This document shows, piece by piece, positions 5,722-10,789 of a DNA stretch of 10,789 bases; positions within the stretch are counted from its first letter, which is position 1, and every line of letters begins with the position of its first letter. This stretch comes from Dehalococcoidales bacterium (GTDB taxonomy: Bacteria > Chloroflexota > Dehalococcoidia > E44-bin15). Below the pieces are notes generated by a model. It was not told the origin of the DNA. It worked only from the letters and a program-made list of their open reading frames with translations, and did not search any database. Made by a program: the position numbers and the translations under genes. The stretch lies in assembly GCA_012974295.1 (NCBI GenBank), contig JAAXQM010000033.1, forward strand, positions 1 through 10,789, in the 5' to 3' direction.

Positions 5722-5809
5722 TCTGATTTGCACGGCTGGGTTACTCACCTAGGAGATAGGTTCTTCGTCTCATTTATCAGCTCACCTTTGTTTATTTGAC
5801 ATGTACTAT

Positions 5810-6529
5810 TTATGCTGGTTGCGATCTTCGCCGTCCACGAAATGCTAAGATGACCAAAAGGATTCCTCCTATCAGCCAACCGATTCCCCCTACGACAAAT
5901 CCAATACCAACCCCGAATATCCATGGAGCCTTAACACCAACGGATACATCTGCATCGACATCACTTGACCCGTCCTCGTTCATTAGTAAGAGCGAATAGG
6001 TGCCTGTCTCCAGTTCCCATTCTAAAGTCTGGATTCCGGTGCCAGATACTGACTCTATCCAGAATGTTTCAGAGGTTGGGGCTGTAGGCGAGGAATTACC
6101 CGGGTGATTCCTATAAGCCACATCGAAGCCGTCGGAATGGATGCTGAAGTGGATGATCTCATCATATTCGACATCGTTAAGGTAGTCCATTAGATCTGAT
6201 TCCTGAGCCACTCCTATAAAGATCCCTTTGGAGTCGTCATTGTTTGATCCTTCTACCTTGAAGGTGACTAGGTCGCCCAAATCCCGAGCCACATTCCATC
6301 CCCATCCCCAACCCACATTCCATCCCTCGTCCAAATCTATATCGGCGGGCTCAGTCACAATTGCGTAGGAATCTCTTTCAAGCTGGTCGGTTTCAGTAGT
6401 GATAAATCCGTCATCGTCCTTCTGAGTAAGATCCATCCATAGCAAGGTTCCACCTCCGAATGTAAGAGGTATGGACCCCAGAATTAATAGTATTCCGATG
6501 ATCAGTAGTATAATTCGTATCACGCTCAC
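5810..6529 (-). CDS. Two-helix membrane-anchored protein with an extracytoplasmic beta-rich domain, family unnamed
   Basis: A 239-residue protein. An N-terminal hydrophobic segment (about residues 5-30) acts as signal anchor, followed by ~170 polar residues outside the membrane, then a second helix (about 202-230) ending in RGRRR, so the C terminus should be cytoplasmic. The outer domain contains DGFITTETDQLERDSYAIVT, a tryptophan/glycine run WNVGWGWGWN (70-79), FIGVAQESDLMDYL, and WELETGTYSLLLMNEDGSSD before the last helix. I recognise the overall pattern from unnamed proteins of Actinobacteria and Chloroflexota, but no function is known. The start is GTG with AGGGG eight bases upstream; another GTG follows two codons later. 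It has its own promoter (6576-6604) and hairpin T2 downstream, hence a single-gene unit. Confidence 0.8.
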   Translation of the reverse strand: MSVIRIILLIIGILLILGSIPLTFGGGTLLWMDLTQKDDDGFITTETDQLERDSYAIVTEPADIDLDEGWNVGWGWGWNVARDLGDLVTFKVEGSNNDDSKGIFIGVAQESDLMDYLNDVEYDEIIHFSIHSDGFDVAYRNHPGNSSPTAPTSETFWIESVSGTGIQTLEWELETGTYSLLLMNEDGSSDVDADVSVGVKAPWIFGVGIGFVVGGIGWLIGGILLVILAFRGRRRSQPA

Positions 6530-6575
6530 GATAGTAACCCCTTTTTAATAATGCGCCTTTACCAGATGTTGGTGC

Positions 6576-6604
6576 ATATTAGCTTACGTGTCTTTAATTG
6601 TCAA
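6576..6604 (-). promoter_or_regulatory. Promoter of the 239-residue membrane protein
   Basis: Minus strand: TTGACA (6604-6599), a 17-base spacer, TAATAT (6581-6576, 4 of 6). One of the best promoters in the window; predicted leader about 40 bases. Confidence 0.6.
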
Positions 6605-6640
6605 CCATACGCCATATGCATTTTCAGGGAGACTTAGGCA

Positions 6641-6696
6641 GGCGGTGGAGGCCGAGCTGCGGCGAGGGCGATGCGGCGGGAGCGACGTGGCGGGGC
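6641..6696. other. GC-rich low-complexity island between two membrane-protein genes
   Basis: 46 of 56 bases are G or C, built of irregular GGCG/GCGG/GAGG units, in a spacer that is otherwise AT-rich. There is no conserved hairpin and no coding evidence. It ends in GGGGCTATGCTAGG, faintly like the other intergenic repeats. It lies just downstream of the 62-residue gene and upstream of the 6576-6604 promoter. Confidence 0.5.
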
Positions 6697-6715
6697 TATG
6701 CTAGGTATTGCCTTT

Positions 6716-6904
6716 TTACCATTCACCAAGTATGGCCCGTAGAATTATCATTAGGAGAAAACCGCAACCTAAACCAATCATAGTACCAGCAACAATTGCA
6801 TCGAATAAGAAACCGACACCTATACCAATAAGAAGACCAGCTGGTATCGCTGCCCCAGTAATGCCTGATTTCCGCTTCTTCGGTTGCTCTGGCTGTGTAG
6901 ACAT
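6716..6904 (-). CDS. Small two-helix membrane protein, 62 residues
   Basis: A short basic N terminus (QPKKRKSG) precedes two hydrophobic segments at about residues 15-34 and 36-58. Both are glycine-rich (PAGLLIGIGVGFLFD, GTMIGLGCGFLLM), giving a helical hairpin with both ends probably inside. The start is unambiguous: a perfect AGGAGG (6910-6915) five bases before the ATG. A promoter lies at 6933-6961. Similar unnamed proteins of this size exist in related bacteria; I know no function. It is a separate unit from the membrane protein downstream, which has its own promoter 110 bases further on. Confidence 0.8.
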   Translation of the reverse strand: MSTQPEQPKKRKSGITGAAIPAGLLIGIGVGFLFDAIVAGTMIGLGCGFLLMIILRAILGEW

Positions 6905-6932
6905 TACTTCCTCCTACCCTTTGTATTGGGCA

Positions 6933-6961
6933 AGCTTACTCCCATGGAGCTGAGCTGTCAA
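6933..6961 (-). promoter_or_regulatory. Promoter of the 62-residue membrane protein
   Basis: Minus strand: TTGACA (6961-6956), 17-base spacer, TAAGCT (6938-6933, 3 of 6). The -35 and spacer start (TTGACAGCTCAGCTCC) are the conserved block of the dispersed repeat without its hairpin (copy D). Confidence 0.5.
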
Positions 6962-7028
6962 GGTATATGTGCGGAGAGGTTATCAACCAAAACCGAATCG
7001 AACCTTCCTGTTGCGGTGTAGATAATAG

Positions 7029-7177
7029 GGCTAGGTCCACACGGCTACGACGACAGGCCGACGGACGGACAGTGGACGGGGTGGAAACGGAGGAGTGGGG
7101 AATGTGGTGATGAAAGCGAGCAGGAGCGAAGCTGCAAGCCCCGGGCGTAGCCCGCTGGCGCAAGGCGAGTCTACGCC
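7029..7177 (+). repeat. GC-rich dispersed repeat with mini-hairpins, copy R2
   Basis: The longest copy. It shares GGGCTAGGTC, CCGACGGACGGA and the 34-base core (7103-7136) with 1784-1858. Its 3' end shares the hairpin plus GCAAGGCGA arrangement with 10629-10665. It contains GCGAAGC (7126-7132) and the stem CGGGC-GTA-GCCCG (7142-7154). A longer alternative stem pairs GGCGTAG (7144-7150) with CTACGCC (7171-7177). It fills most of the 6962-7316 spacer; the remaining part, 7178-7300, shows nothing else recognisable. Confidence 0.65.
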
Positions 7178-7300
7178 ACAGAATTGATCTTAGCCGAAAA
7201 GGCGTATTCGTTGTCGTTACAGGTCAGGGCATGTCGCCGCGTTCTTGCAGATGTAACATATGCTTGGAGCAATGTGGGCAATACACCACCAGGGTTGATA

Positions 7301-7309
7301 TGGTAGAAT
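7301..7309 (+). promoter_or_regulatory. Extended -10 promoter of the CDP-alcohol phosphatidyltransferase gene, predicting a leaderless mRNA
   Basis: TGG followed by TAGAAT (7304-7309, 5 of 6 matches) forms an extended -10 with no good -35. Seven bases separate it from the ATG at 7317, the same distance as for the GNAT gene, so the transcript should begin at the start codon. Confidence 0.5.
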
Positions 7310-7316
7310 AACAGCC

Positions 7317-7886
7317 ATGATACGTAAAAGCCGGCCCCTATCAGCTGCACCTAATCACACTTCTGCAATAAAAAATAACCTGGCAGACGTTTTCACTTTG
7401 AGTAGGGGCATCATTGCCGTGATAATTCTGTTGATGAGCCTTGTGGGGAAGGATGCTTATACAGTAGTAGTTGTCCTGGCGTTAATTGGAGCAGCGACCG
7501 ATATGCTTGATGGTCGTACCGCCAGAAGATATCTTAGCAAAGACCGAAAAGGCAAGCTGGGGAAGTGTGACCTTGCTTTTGACACCTTCTTCGTGCTTTG
7601 CATTCTCGCATACCTATCGCTGTCACGCATAGTCATGCCCATGTCATTAGGATTGGTCTGGATCGTCCTTGCCCTCATCGCGTCGTCCGTATGGAAATTT
7701 AAAGCCAAAGTGCTTAATGTGTTTGAAATTACCACTATACTGGCCTTATTCGCTATCGCTGGCATATACGACCCCAAGCTATTCTTCCTGCTCATAGTGC
7801 CCGCAACGCTTGCTGCAGTGATTTACAACTGGGATAGGATGTGGCATGTGGTCCGTGTGAAAATCCCCAGGGAATTCTCTGAGTAG
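7317..7886 (+). CDS. CDP-alcohol phosphatidyltransferase family membrane enzyme
   Basis: A 189-residue integral membrane protein. These enzymes displace CMP from a CDP-alcohol (such as CDP-diacylglycerol) with an acceptor alcohol to make phospholipids. The catalytic signature begins D62-M-L-D65-G-R-T-A-R70, followed by G79, D85 and D89. The usual motif is DxxDGxxARx8GxxxDxxxD; here five rather than three residues separate the glycine from the third aspartate, so the loop carries a two-residue insertion, while all four aspartates remain. The typical N-terminal helix start NLADVFTLSRGIIAVIIL is present and several hydrophobic helices follow. The acceptor (glycerol phosphate, inositol phosphate or other) cannot be told. 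No Shine-Dalgarno sequence; probably leaderless. Terminator T3 follows at 7945-7972. Confidence 0.85.
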   Translation: MIRKSRPLSAAPNHTSAIKNNLADVFTLSRGIIAVIILLMSLVGKDAYTVVVVLALIGAATDMLDGRTARRYLSKDRKGKLGKCDLAFDTFFVLCILAYLSLSRIVMPMSLGLVWIVLALIASSVWKFKAKVLNVFEITTILALFAIAGIYDPKLFFLLIVPATLAAVIYNWDRMWHVVRVKIPREFSE

Positions 7887-7944
7887 AATTGTTCATAGTC
7901 TTATAAGGATAATCAAGCTTTACCACAATTGGAGGATATTACAG

Positions 7945-7972
7945 AGGGGCTACCCGATAATGGGTAGCCCCT
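7945..7972 (+). terminator. Terminator hairpin T3, perfect 11-pair stem
   Basis: AGGGGCTACCC (7945-7955), loop GATAAT, GGGTAGCCCCT (7962-7972), followed by TCATTTAT. It lies between convergent genes ending at 7886 and 8008 and may stop transcription from both sides. Stem and loop match T1 and T2, here in plus orientation after a plus-strand gene. Confidence 0.75.
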
Positions 7973-8007
7973 TCATTTATCTGTTTAGACACCTTCATTA
8001 TTAGGTG

Positions 8008-8274
8008 TTACATAATACCTTCCCTGAAGATAAATACAAACTGGTCGTCTACTTCAGCCCGCAACTTGCCGCCCCTAGATTCAGCATAGATTTCCCAGGA
8101 CTCTTTGCCATCTTCCTGGCAACAATCAACATCTGGTGAATGTTGGCCTGTTTTTCGATTCAACCAACTCAATATCATAGGGTCTTGTATGTATTTGATG
8201 GCTTCTTTATTCGCTAAAGAACGAGCGTCATGAAATGCAAGCTCTTTATCGGATTTAAGCTTCACAGTTTTCAT
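8008..8274 (-). CDS. AF1514/DUF5619-like small protein
   Basis: An 88-residue soluble protein. The layout ELAFHDARSLANKEAIKYI, DPMILSWLNRKTGQHSP, a Cys-Cys pair in VDCCQEDGKESWEIYAES, RGGKLRAEVDDQFVFIF resembles the small proteins annotated as AF1514 family (DUF5619), in which DxMxLSW, an SP...C segment and YA..RGGKL are conserved. Their function is unknown. The ATG lies three bases after the methyltransferase stop and has no ribosome binding site of its own, so it is almost certainly translated by re-initiation from the same mRNA. Family assignment is from memory of the pattern and moderately sure; the gene call is firm. Confidence 0.7.
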   Translation of the reverse strand: MKTVKLKSDKELAFHDARSLANKEAIKYIQDPMILSWLNRKTGQHSPDVDCCQEDGKESWEIYAESRGGKLRAEVDDQFVFIFREGIM

Positions 8275-8277
8275 AAT

Positions 8278-8997
8278 TTATACGTTACGGATGAACAGCA
8301 TGTTACCTCGAACATAATGACTTGTAGATATTCCCAGTTCGTCAAAACATGCCAGAATCTGGTTTGGAGTCCGTGGTATTAGTTGCCCCGTTTTACTTAA
8401 TAGCTTGGGGTATATATCACCAAATCTGTCGTTTGCAATCAGGCTTGTAAGTGCTATTGTCCCTCCATCTGCTAGTGCATTTTTTAATTCAGAAAGTACT
8501 CCATTAATATTCGGAAGTACGTGTAAAACGTTCATCGATAGAATTGTGCGAAAGCTCCCAGGCTTAAACGGCAGGTGAAGTACATCCCCATGTAGGAATA
8601 CCATATTTGCAGGAACGTTTCCGTTTAATCTCGATAGTCTTGATTTGGCTGCCCTGAGCATTTGGAGGGATGCATCTAACAGAACTACAGGCCGTTTGGA
8701 ATAACCTGTATATGTGTTTGATGTGAAGACCAAGGAGCCACATCCAGCGTCCAATACCCAACCGTCGGAGGATGATGCTAGGCTATCATGACAAAAAGAT
8801 GAGAAGTCTGCGATCCTATATCCCCACATGATACGGTTGTAGTAGCGATTGCCCATCACCAAATCATAGAAGGACCATATCTTATCATAGGTGTTTGTAT
8901 GCCCTTCCTGGGGATAGACTGAATATATGTGAGGCTCAATTGGCCTTAGAGTAATATTTTCGAGAAGTAACGAAGATAGTTTGCTTTCATCAATCAT
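8278..8997 (-). CDS. Class I SAM-dependent methyltransferase
   Basis: A 239-residue protein with a central Rossmann-like methyltransferase domain. Motif I is WVLDAGCGSLVF (residues 80-91), binding S-adenosylmethionine. The acidic motif II region is VVLLDASLQMLRAAK (104-118), motif III is HGDVLHLPFKPGSF (136-149), and SMNVLHVLPNINGVLSELK (154-172) is the post-III region typical of UbiE/UbiG-like enzymes. The N-terminal ~75 residues, including YDKIWSFYDLVMGNRYYNRI, resemble those of small-molecule methyltransferases. The substrate is unknown. A TACAAT -10 element occurs at 9028-9033 with no clear -35, giving a leader of about 24 bases. Ribosome binding site is weak. It forms a two-gene unit with the small AF1514-like gene. 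Confidence 0.85.
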   Translation of the reverse strand: MIDESKLSSLLLENITLRPIEPHIYSVYPQEGHTNTYDKIWSFYDLVMGNRYYNRIMWGYRIADFSSFCHDSLASSSDGWVLDAGCGSLVFTSNTYTGYSKRPVVLLDASLQMLRAAKSRLSRLNGNVPANMVFLHGDVLHLPFKPGSFRTILSMNVLHVLPNINGVLSELKNALADGGTIALTSLIANDRFGDIYPKLLSKTGQLIPRTPNQILACFDELGISTSHYVRGNMLFIRNV

Positions 8998-9112
8998 GGT
9001 AGATGCCTACGTGACCTACTGGCGATTATTGTACCACTTCTAGAGTTAAACCTTCCGGCATTGTGGAATTAGCTATTGTGTCACCATAATCAGAAGTTAG
9101 TAAATCGGCGTC

Positions 9113-9141
9113 TTGACTTTGTACCGTGAGATATCTGTAAT
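9113..9141 (+). promoter_or_regulatory. Orphan plus-strand promoter candidate facing the MFS gene antisense
   Basis: TTGACT (9113-9118), 17-base spacer, TGTAAT (9136-9141); both hexamers match 5 of 6. Downstream on the plus strand there is only a 26-codon ORF (9153-9233), which I do not call, and then antisense of the MFS transporter 3' end. It may drive an antisense RNA. The rest of the 8998-9204 spacer shows nothing else. Confidence 0.3.
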
Positions 9142-9204
9142 TTATATGCATAATGAGCGATGCGGGGAATTGCGATAAGTCAGGAGTCATTTTTCTACGA
9201 AGAC

Positions 9205-10458
9205 TTAAAGCGAATCATTTATTGGCATTGTAGAAGCTGGCCGAAGCGTGTAGGAACCTACAGCACCCAGTAGGGCTACTGCCGCAGCTAACAGAAAGGC
9301 TGCGAAAAACGAGCCAGTAGCGTCGGCAATGGCACCAGCAATGCTTGGTGCAATTGCCTGCCCGATGCCAAAGAGAAGCGTGATAAGCCCAAGTGCAGCA
9401 GGGGCTAATCTCGGGCCAAACACGTCCCCACAGGCAGCAGCCATGATTGCCGGGATGCTCCAGGCAGTTAAGCCAAATAAAACTGCCGAAAGCGTAAAAC
9501 CAGCTGGTGCAGGCCATAACGCGAACAGGCTAAAGGATGTTGCATGGATCAGGTATACGATAATCAGGGCTCTCCTTCGGCCAATTACATCTGAGATTGC
9601 ACCCCATATTAATCCGCACAACAGGCTGACCCAGCCCATAGTCATGAACAGACTGCCAGCCGCTTCTTGGGAATAAGCACCTTCAGCAATTAAATGCTTT
9701 GTAAAGAAGGTCATATAGATAATATAGGAAAAACCAAAAGCAACGTACACTAGCCCCAGGTGCCACACAGCAGATGAGCGATACACACGACCCCAATGAA
9801 ACTTCTCCACGTTAGGAATAAGAACTGCATCTTCACGCTCTGCACCTAATGGTTTCAGTCCTCGTTCAGCAGGCCGGTTGCGTAAGAGGAAAAATCCGCC
9901 TATCGCAATCAATAGAGTAACCCCGCCGAAGATAAACCAGCACATACGCCATCCGTTTTCACCATATATATCGAGAACTCGAGGAACAAGAAAACCCACA
10001 AAGATGAGTGCTAATGACGAACCCGACACAGCGATGCCTGCAGCGAGGCCACGATGCTTGGTTGCGAACCATGATGCCAGCAGTCCCATAACTGGAACGT
10101 TGCTTGCCCCGCTACCGATTCCTGTTAGCGCGCGCCAAGCTGCTGCAGTATAGAATCCGTTTGCCAGACCCGTAAGAACCATGGCTATACCGGCCAAAGA
10201 GAGGCCTGCGCCTATCACTAAGCGAGGCCCATAGCGTGATGCCGCTGCTCCTCCAATTACGGCTAATACCAGGTAACCAATAAGATTAGCTGTTGCCAGA
10301 ACCCCTGTCTGTGTGTTATCAAGATGCAAGCCTTCCTGCATGGAGGGCAATACCATCGTATAGCCGAAGCGCGCCAGTCCCAACGATCCAAACACGACCA
10401 GCATTCCGATAGCCAGGACAACCCAGCCATAATGTAATCGAGAAAAAGGAGATTTCAT
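9205..10458 (-). CDS. Major facilitator superfamily transporter (12 helices, YbfB/YjiJ-like)
   Basis: A 417-residue protein with about 12 hydrophobic segments in two halves, the usual MFS size. The N terminus HYGWVVLAIGMLVVFGSLGL, then LARFGYTMVLPSMQEGL and LATANLIGYL, resembles the YbfB/YjiJ-type branch. The loop between helices 2 and 3 in the first half (GGAAASRYGPRLVI) is a degenerate motif A. The second half has the clear version GAISDVIGRRRAL, with its acidic and arginine residues. RGLAAGIAVSGSSLALIF is the motif around helix 5. Proton-coupled transport of a small organic compound is likely; the cargo is unknown. The ATG at 10458 has no Shine-Dalgarno sequence; a good promoter (10503-10531) gives a leader of about 38 bases. 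No clear terminator downstream. Confidence 0.88.
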   Translation of the reverse strand: MKSPFSRLHYGWVVLAIGMLVVFGSLGLARFGYTMVLPSMQEGLHLDNTQTGVLATANLIGYLVLAVIGGAAASRYGPRLVIGAGLSLAGIAMVLTGLANGFYTAAAWRALTGIGSGASNVPVMGLLASWFATKHRGLAAGIAVSGSSLALIFVGFLVPRVLDIYGENGWRMCWFIFGGVTLLIAIGGFFLLRNRPAERGLKPLGAEREDAVLIPNVEKFHWGRVYRSSAVWHLGLVYVAFGFSYIIYMTFFTKHLIAEGAYSQEAAGSLFMTMGWVSLLCGLIWGAISDVIGRRRALIIVYLIHATSFSLFALWPAPAGFTLSAVLFGLTAWSIPAIMAAACGDVFGPRLAPAALGLITLLFGIGQAIAPSIAGAIADATGSFFAAFLLAAAVALLGAVGSYTLRPASTMPINDSL

Positions 10459-10502
10459 TTAAATTCTAGATAGGAGCAGTGTTCATAGGTTTCTGGTGGA
10501 AC

Positions 10503-10531
10503 ATCGTAGACAAATACGAGGCTGTTGTCAA
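10503..10531 (-). promoter_or_regulatory. Promoter of the MFS transporter
   Basis: Minus strand: TTGACA (10531-10526), 17-base spacer, TACGAT (10508-10503, 4 of 6 matches). Confidence 0.6.
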
Positions 10532-10628
10532 TGGTTACTTAGTAGTGAAGATGAAGATGCTGATGCTCTGATCAGAAGTTATAGTGTCAGGGCTCTCCTG
10601 TGAATCAATCAATATAGCGTGAACGCAG

Positions 10629-10665
10629 CCGCAACCCCCGGGGCGAAGCCCCATCGGGCAAGGCG
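10629..10665 (+). repeat. GC-rich dispersed repeat with mini-hairpin, copy R3
   Basis: The stem GGGGC-GAA-GCCCC (10640-10652) contains the ultra-stable GCGAAGC core and is followed by CGGGCAAGGCGA. The same order (GC-rich stem, then GCAAGGCGA) occurs at 7142-7169. Only this end of the repeat is present. It lies in the 10459-10766 spacer together with the two divergent promoters; 10540-10628 shows nothing recognisable. Confidence 0.55.
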
Positions 10666-10704
10666 ACACTGCCGCTCAAGTGAGGCTATGTAACTTATAG
10701 CCTA

Positions 10705-10734
10705 TTGACATTTCCATAATAAATGTTCTATTAT
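10705..10734 (+). promoter_or_regulatory. Promoter of the DUF5679 gene
   Basis: TTGACA (10705-10710), 18-base spacer, TATTAT (10729-10734, 5 of 6). The predicted transcript start leaves a leader of about 25 bases containing the ribosome binding site. Confidence 0.6.
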
Positions 10735-10766
10735 CCACGCACACATATAGGAAAGGAGGTGAACCT

Positions 10767-10789
10767 GTGCAAGCATATTGCATGAAGTG
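10767..10789 (+). CDS. DUF5679 small zinc-ribbon protein, 5' end only
   Basis: Only seven complete codons are in the window, reading MQAYCMK with the GTG start as Met, then TG of what is probably another cysteine codon. Start AYCMKC is the characteristic beginning of DUF5679 proteins of about 45-55 residues, which carry two CxxC knuckles expected to bind zinc; their function is unknown. The start is strongly supported by AAAGGAGGTGA (10752-10762), an almost complete anti-Shine-Dalgarno complement, with GGAGG seven bases before the GTG, and by the promoter at 10705-10734. The family call rests on very few residues, the gene call on the expression signals. Confidence 0.6.

Noticed and set aside
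5488..5748. 86-codon minus-strand frame across the start of the MDR gene
   Set aside because: It covers the MDR promoter, repeat copy B and hairpin T2 and overlaps the well-supported MDR start in another frame; its similarity to part of the 585-815 frame comes only from the shared repeat.
9329..9676. 115-codon plus-strand frame
   Set aside because: Antisense shadow of the MFS gene; the minus-strand product has all transporter motifs.
560..10665. CRISPR array or tandem repeats built from the recurring intergenic sequences
   Set aside because: The copies are dispersed over 10 kb, diverged, and lack regular repeat-spacer periodicity.

Overview
The window looks like one chromosome segment from a free-living bacterium with moderate GC, most likely a member of the Dehalococcoidia (Chloroflexota) or a related sediment lineage. 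That is an inference from the gene families present (C_GCAxxG_C_C redox protein, DUF2752/DUF4234 pair, AF1514-like protein, DUF5679 zinc ribbon) and from the sparse, repeat-rich intergenic DNA; no rRNA, tRNA or phylogenetic marker is present. Genes are small, mostly single or paired, and mostly on the minus strand. They are separated by spacers of 100 to 500 bases with recognisable sigma70-type promoters (TTGACA, a spacer of 17 bases, then a TA-rich -10) and dispersed repeats.

Layout. 1-469 (-): 5' part of a phytoene-desaturase-like FAD oxidoreductase. 470-830: promoter, repeat copy, terminator hairpin and a doubtful small ORF. 831-1572 (-): overlapping membrane-protein pair DUF2752 and DUF4234. 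1573-2082: divergent spacer with two promoters and two repeat modules. 2083-3557 (+): a GNAT acetyltransferase that looks leaderless, then a SRPBCC-fold protein. 3696-5573 (-): a zinc-free MDR alcohol dehydrogenase/quinone reductase followed by a duplicated C_GCAxxG_C_C redox protein. 5810-6904 (-): two membrane proteins, each with its own promoter. 6905-7316: repeat-rich spacer. 7317-7886 (+): a CDP-alcohol phosphatidyltransferase, again apparently leaderless. 8008-8997 (-): a SAM methyltransferase and a small AF1514-like protein, 3 bases apart. 9205-10458 (-): an MFS transporter. 10767-end (+): start of a DUF5679 zinc-ribbon gene.

Main discovery candidate: the C_GCAxxG_C_C protein at 3696-4532. 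Its apparent start at 4451 has no good ribosome binding site. Twenty-eight codons upstream in the same frame there is an ATG with a perfect AGGAGG, and the only obstacle between them is one in-frame TGA at 4464-4466. The TGA falls exactly where the first of the four family cysteines belongs, as shown by the second, tandemly duplicated copy of the domain in the same protein. A 44-base hairpin begins at the TGA itself and ends in a GUU apical loop, as expected of a bacterial SECIS element. The simplest reading is a selenoprotein with Sec at position 23 of 278.

Second theme: intergenic repeats. One family joins a terminator hairpin (GGGGCTACCC, loop GATAAT, GGGTAGCCCC) to a downstream TTGACAG block that in some copies is the -35 of the next gene, so it acts as a terminator-promoter relay. 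Another family carries GCGNAGC mini-hairpins whose longer stems vary in a compensatory way.
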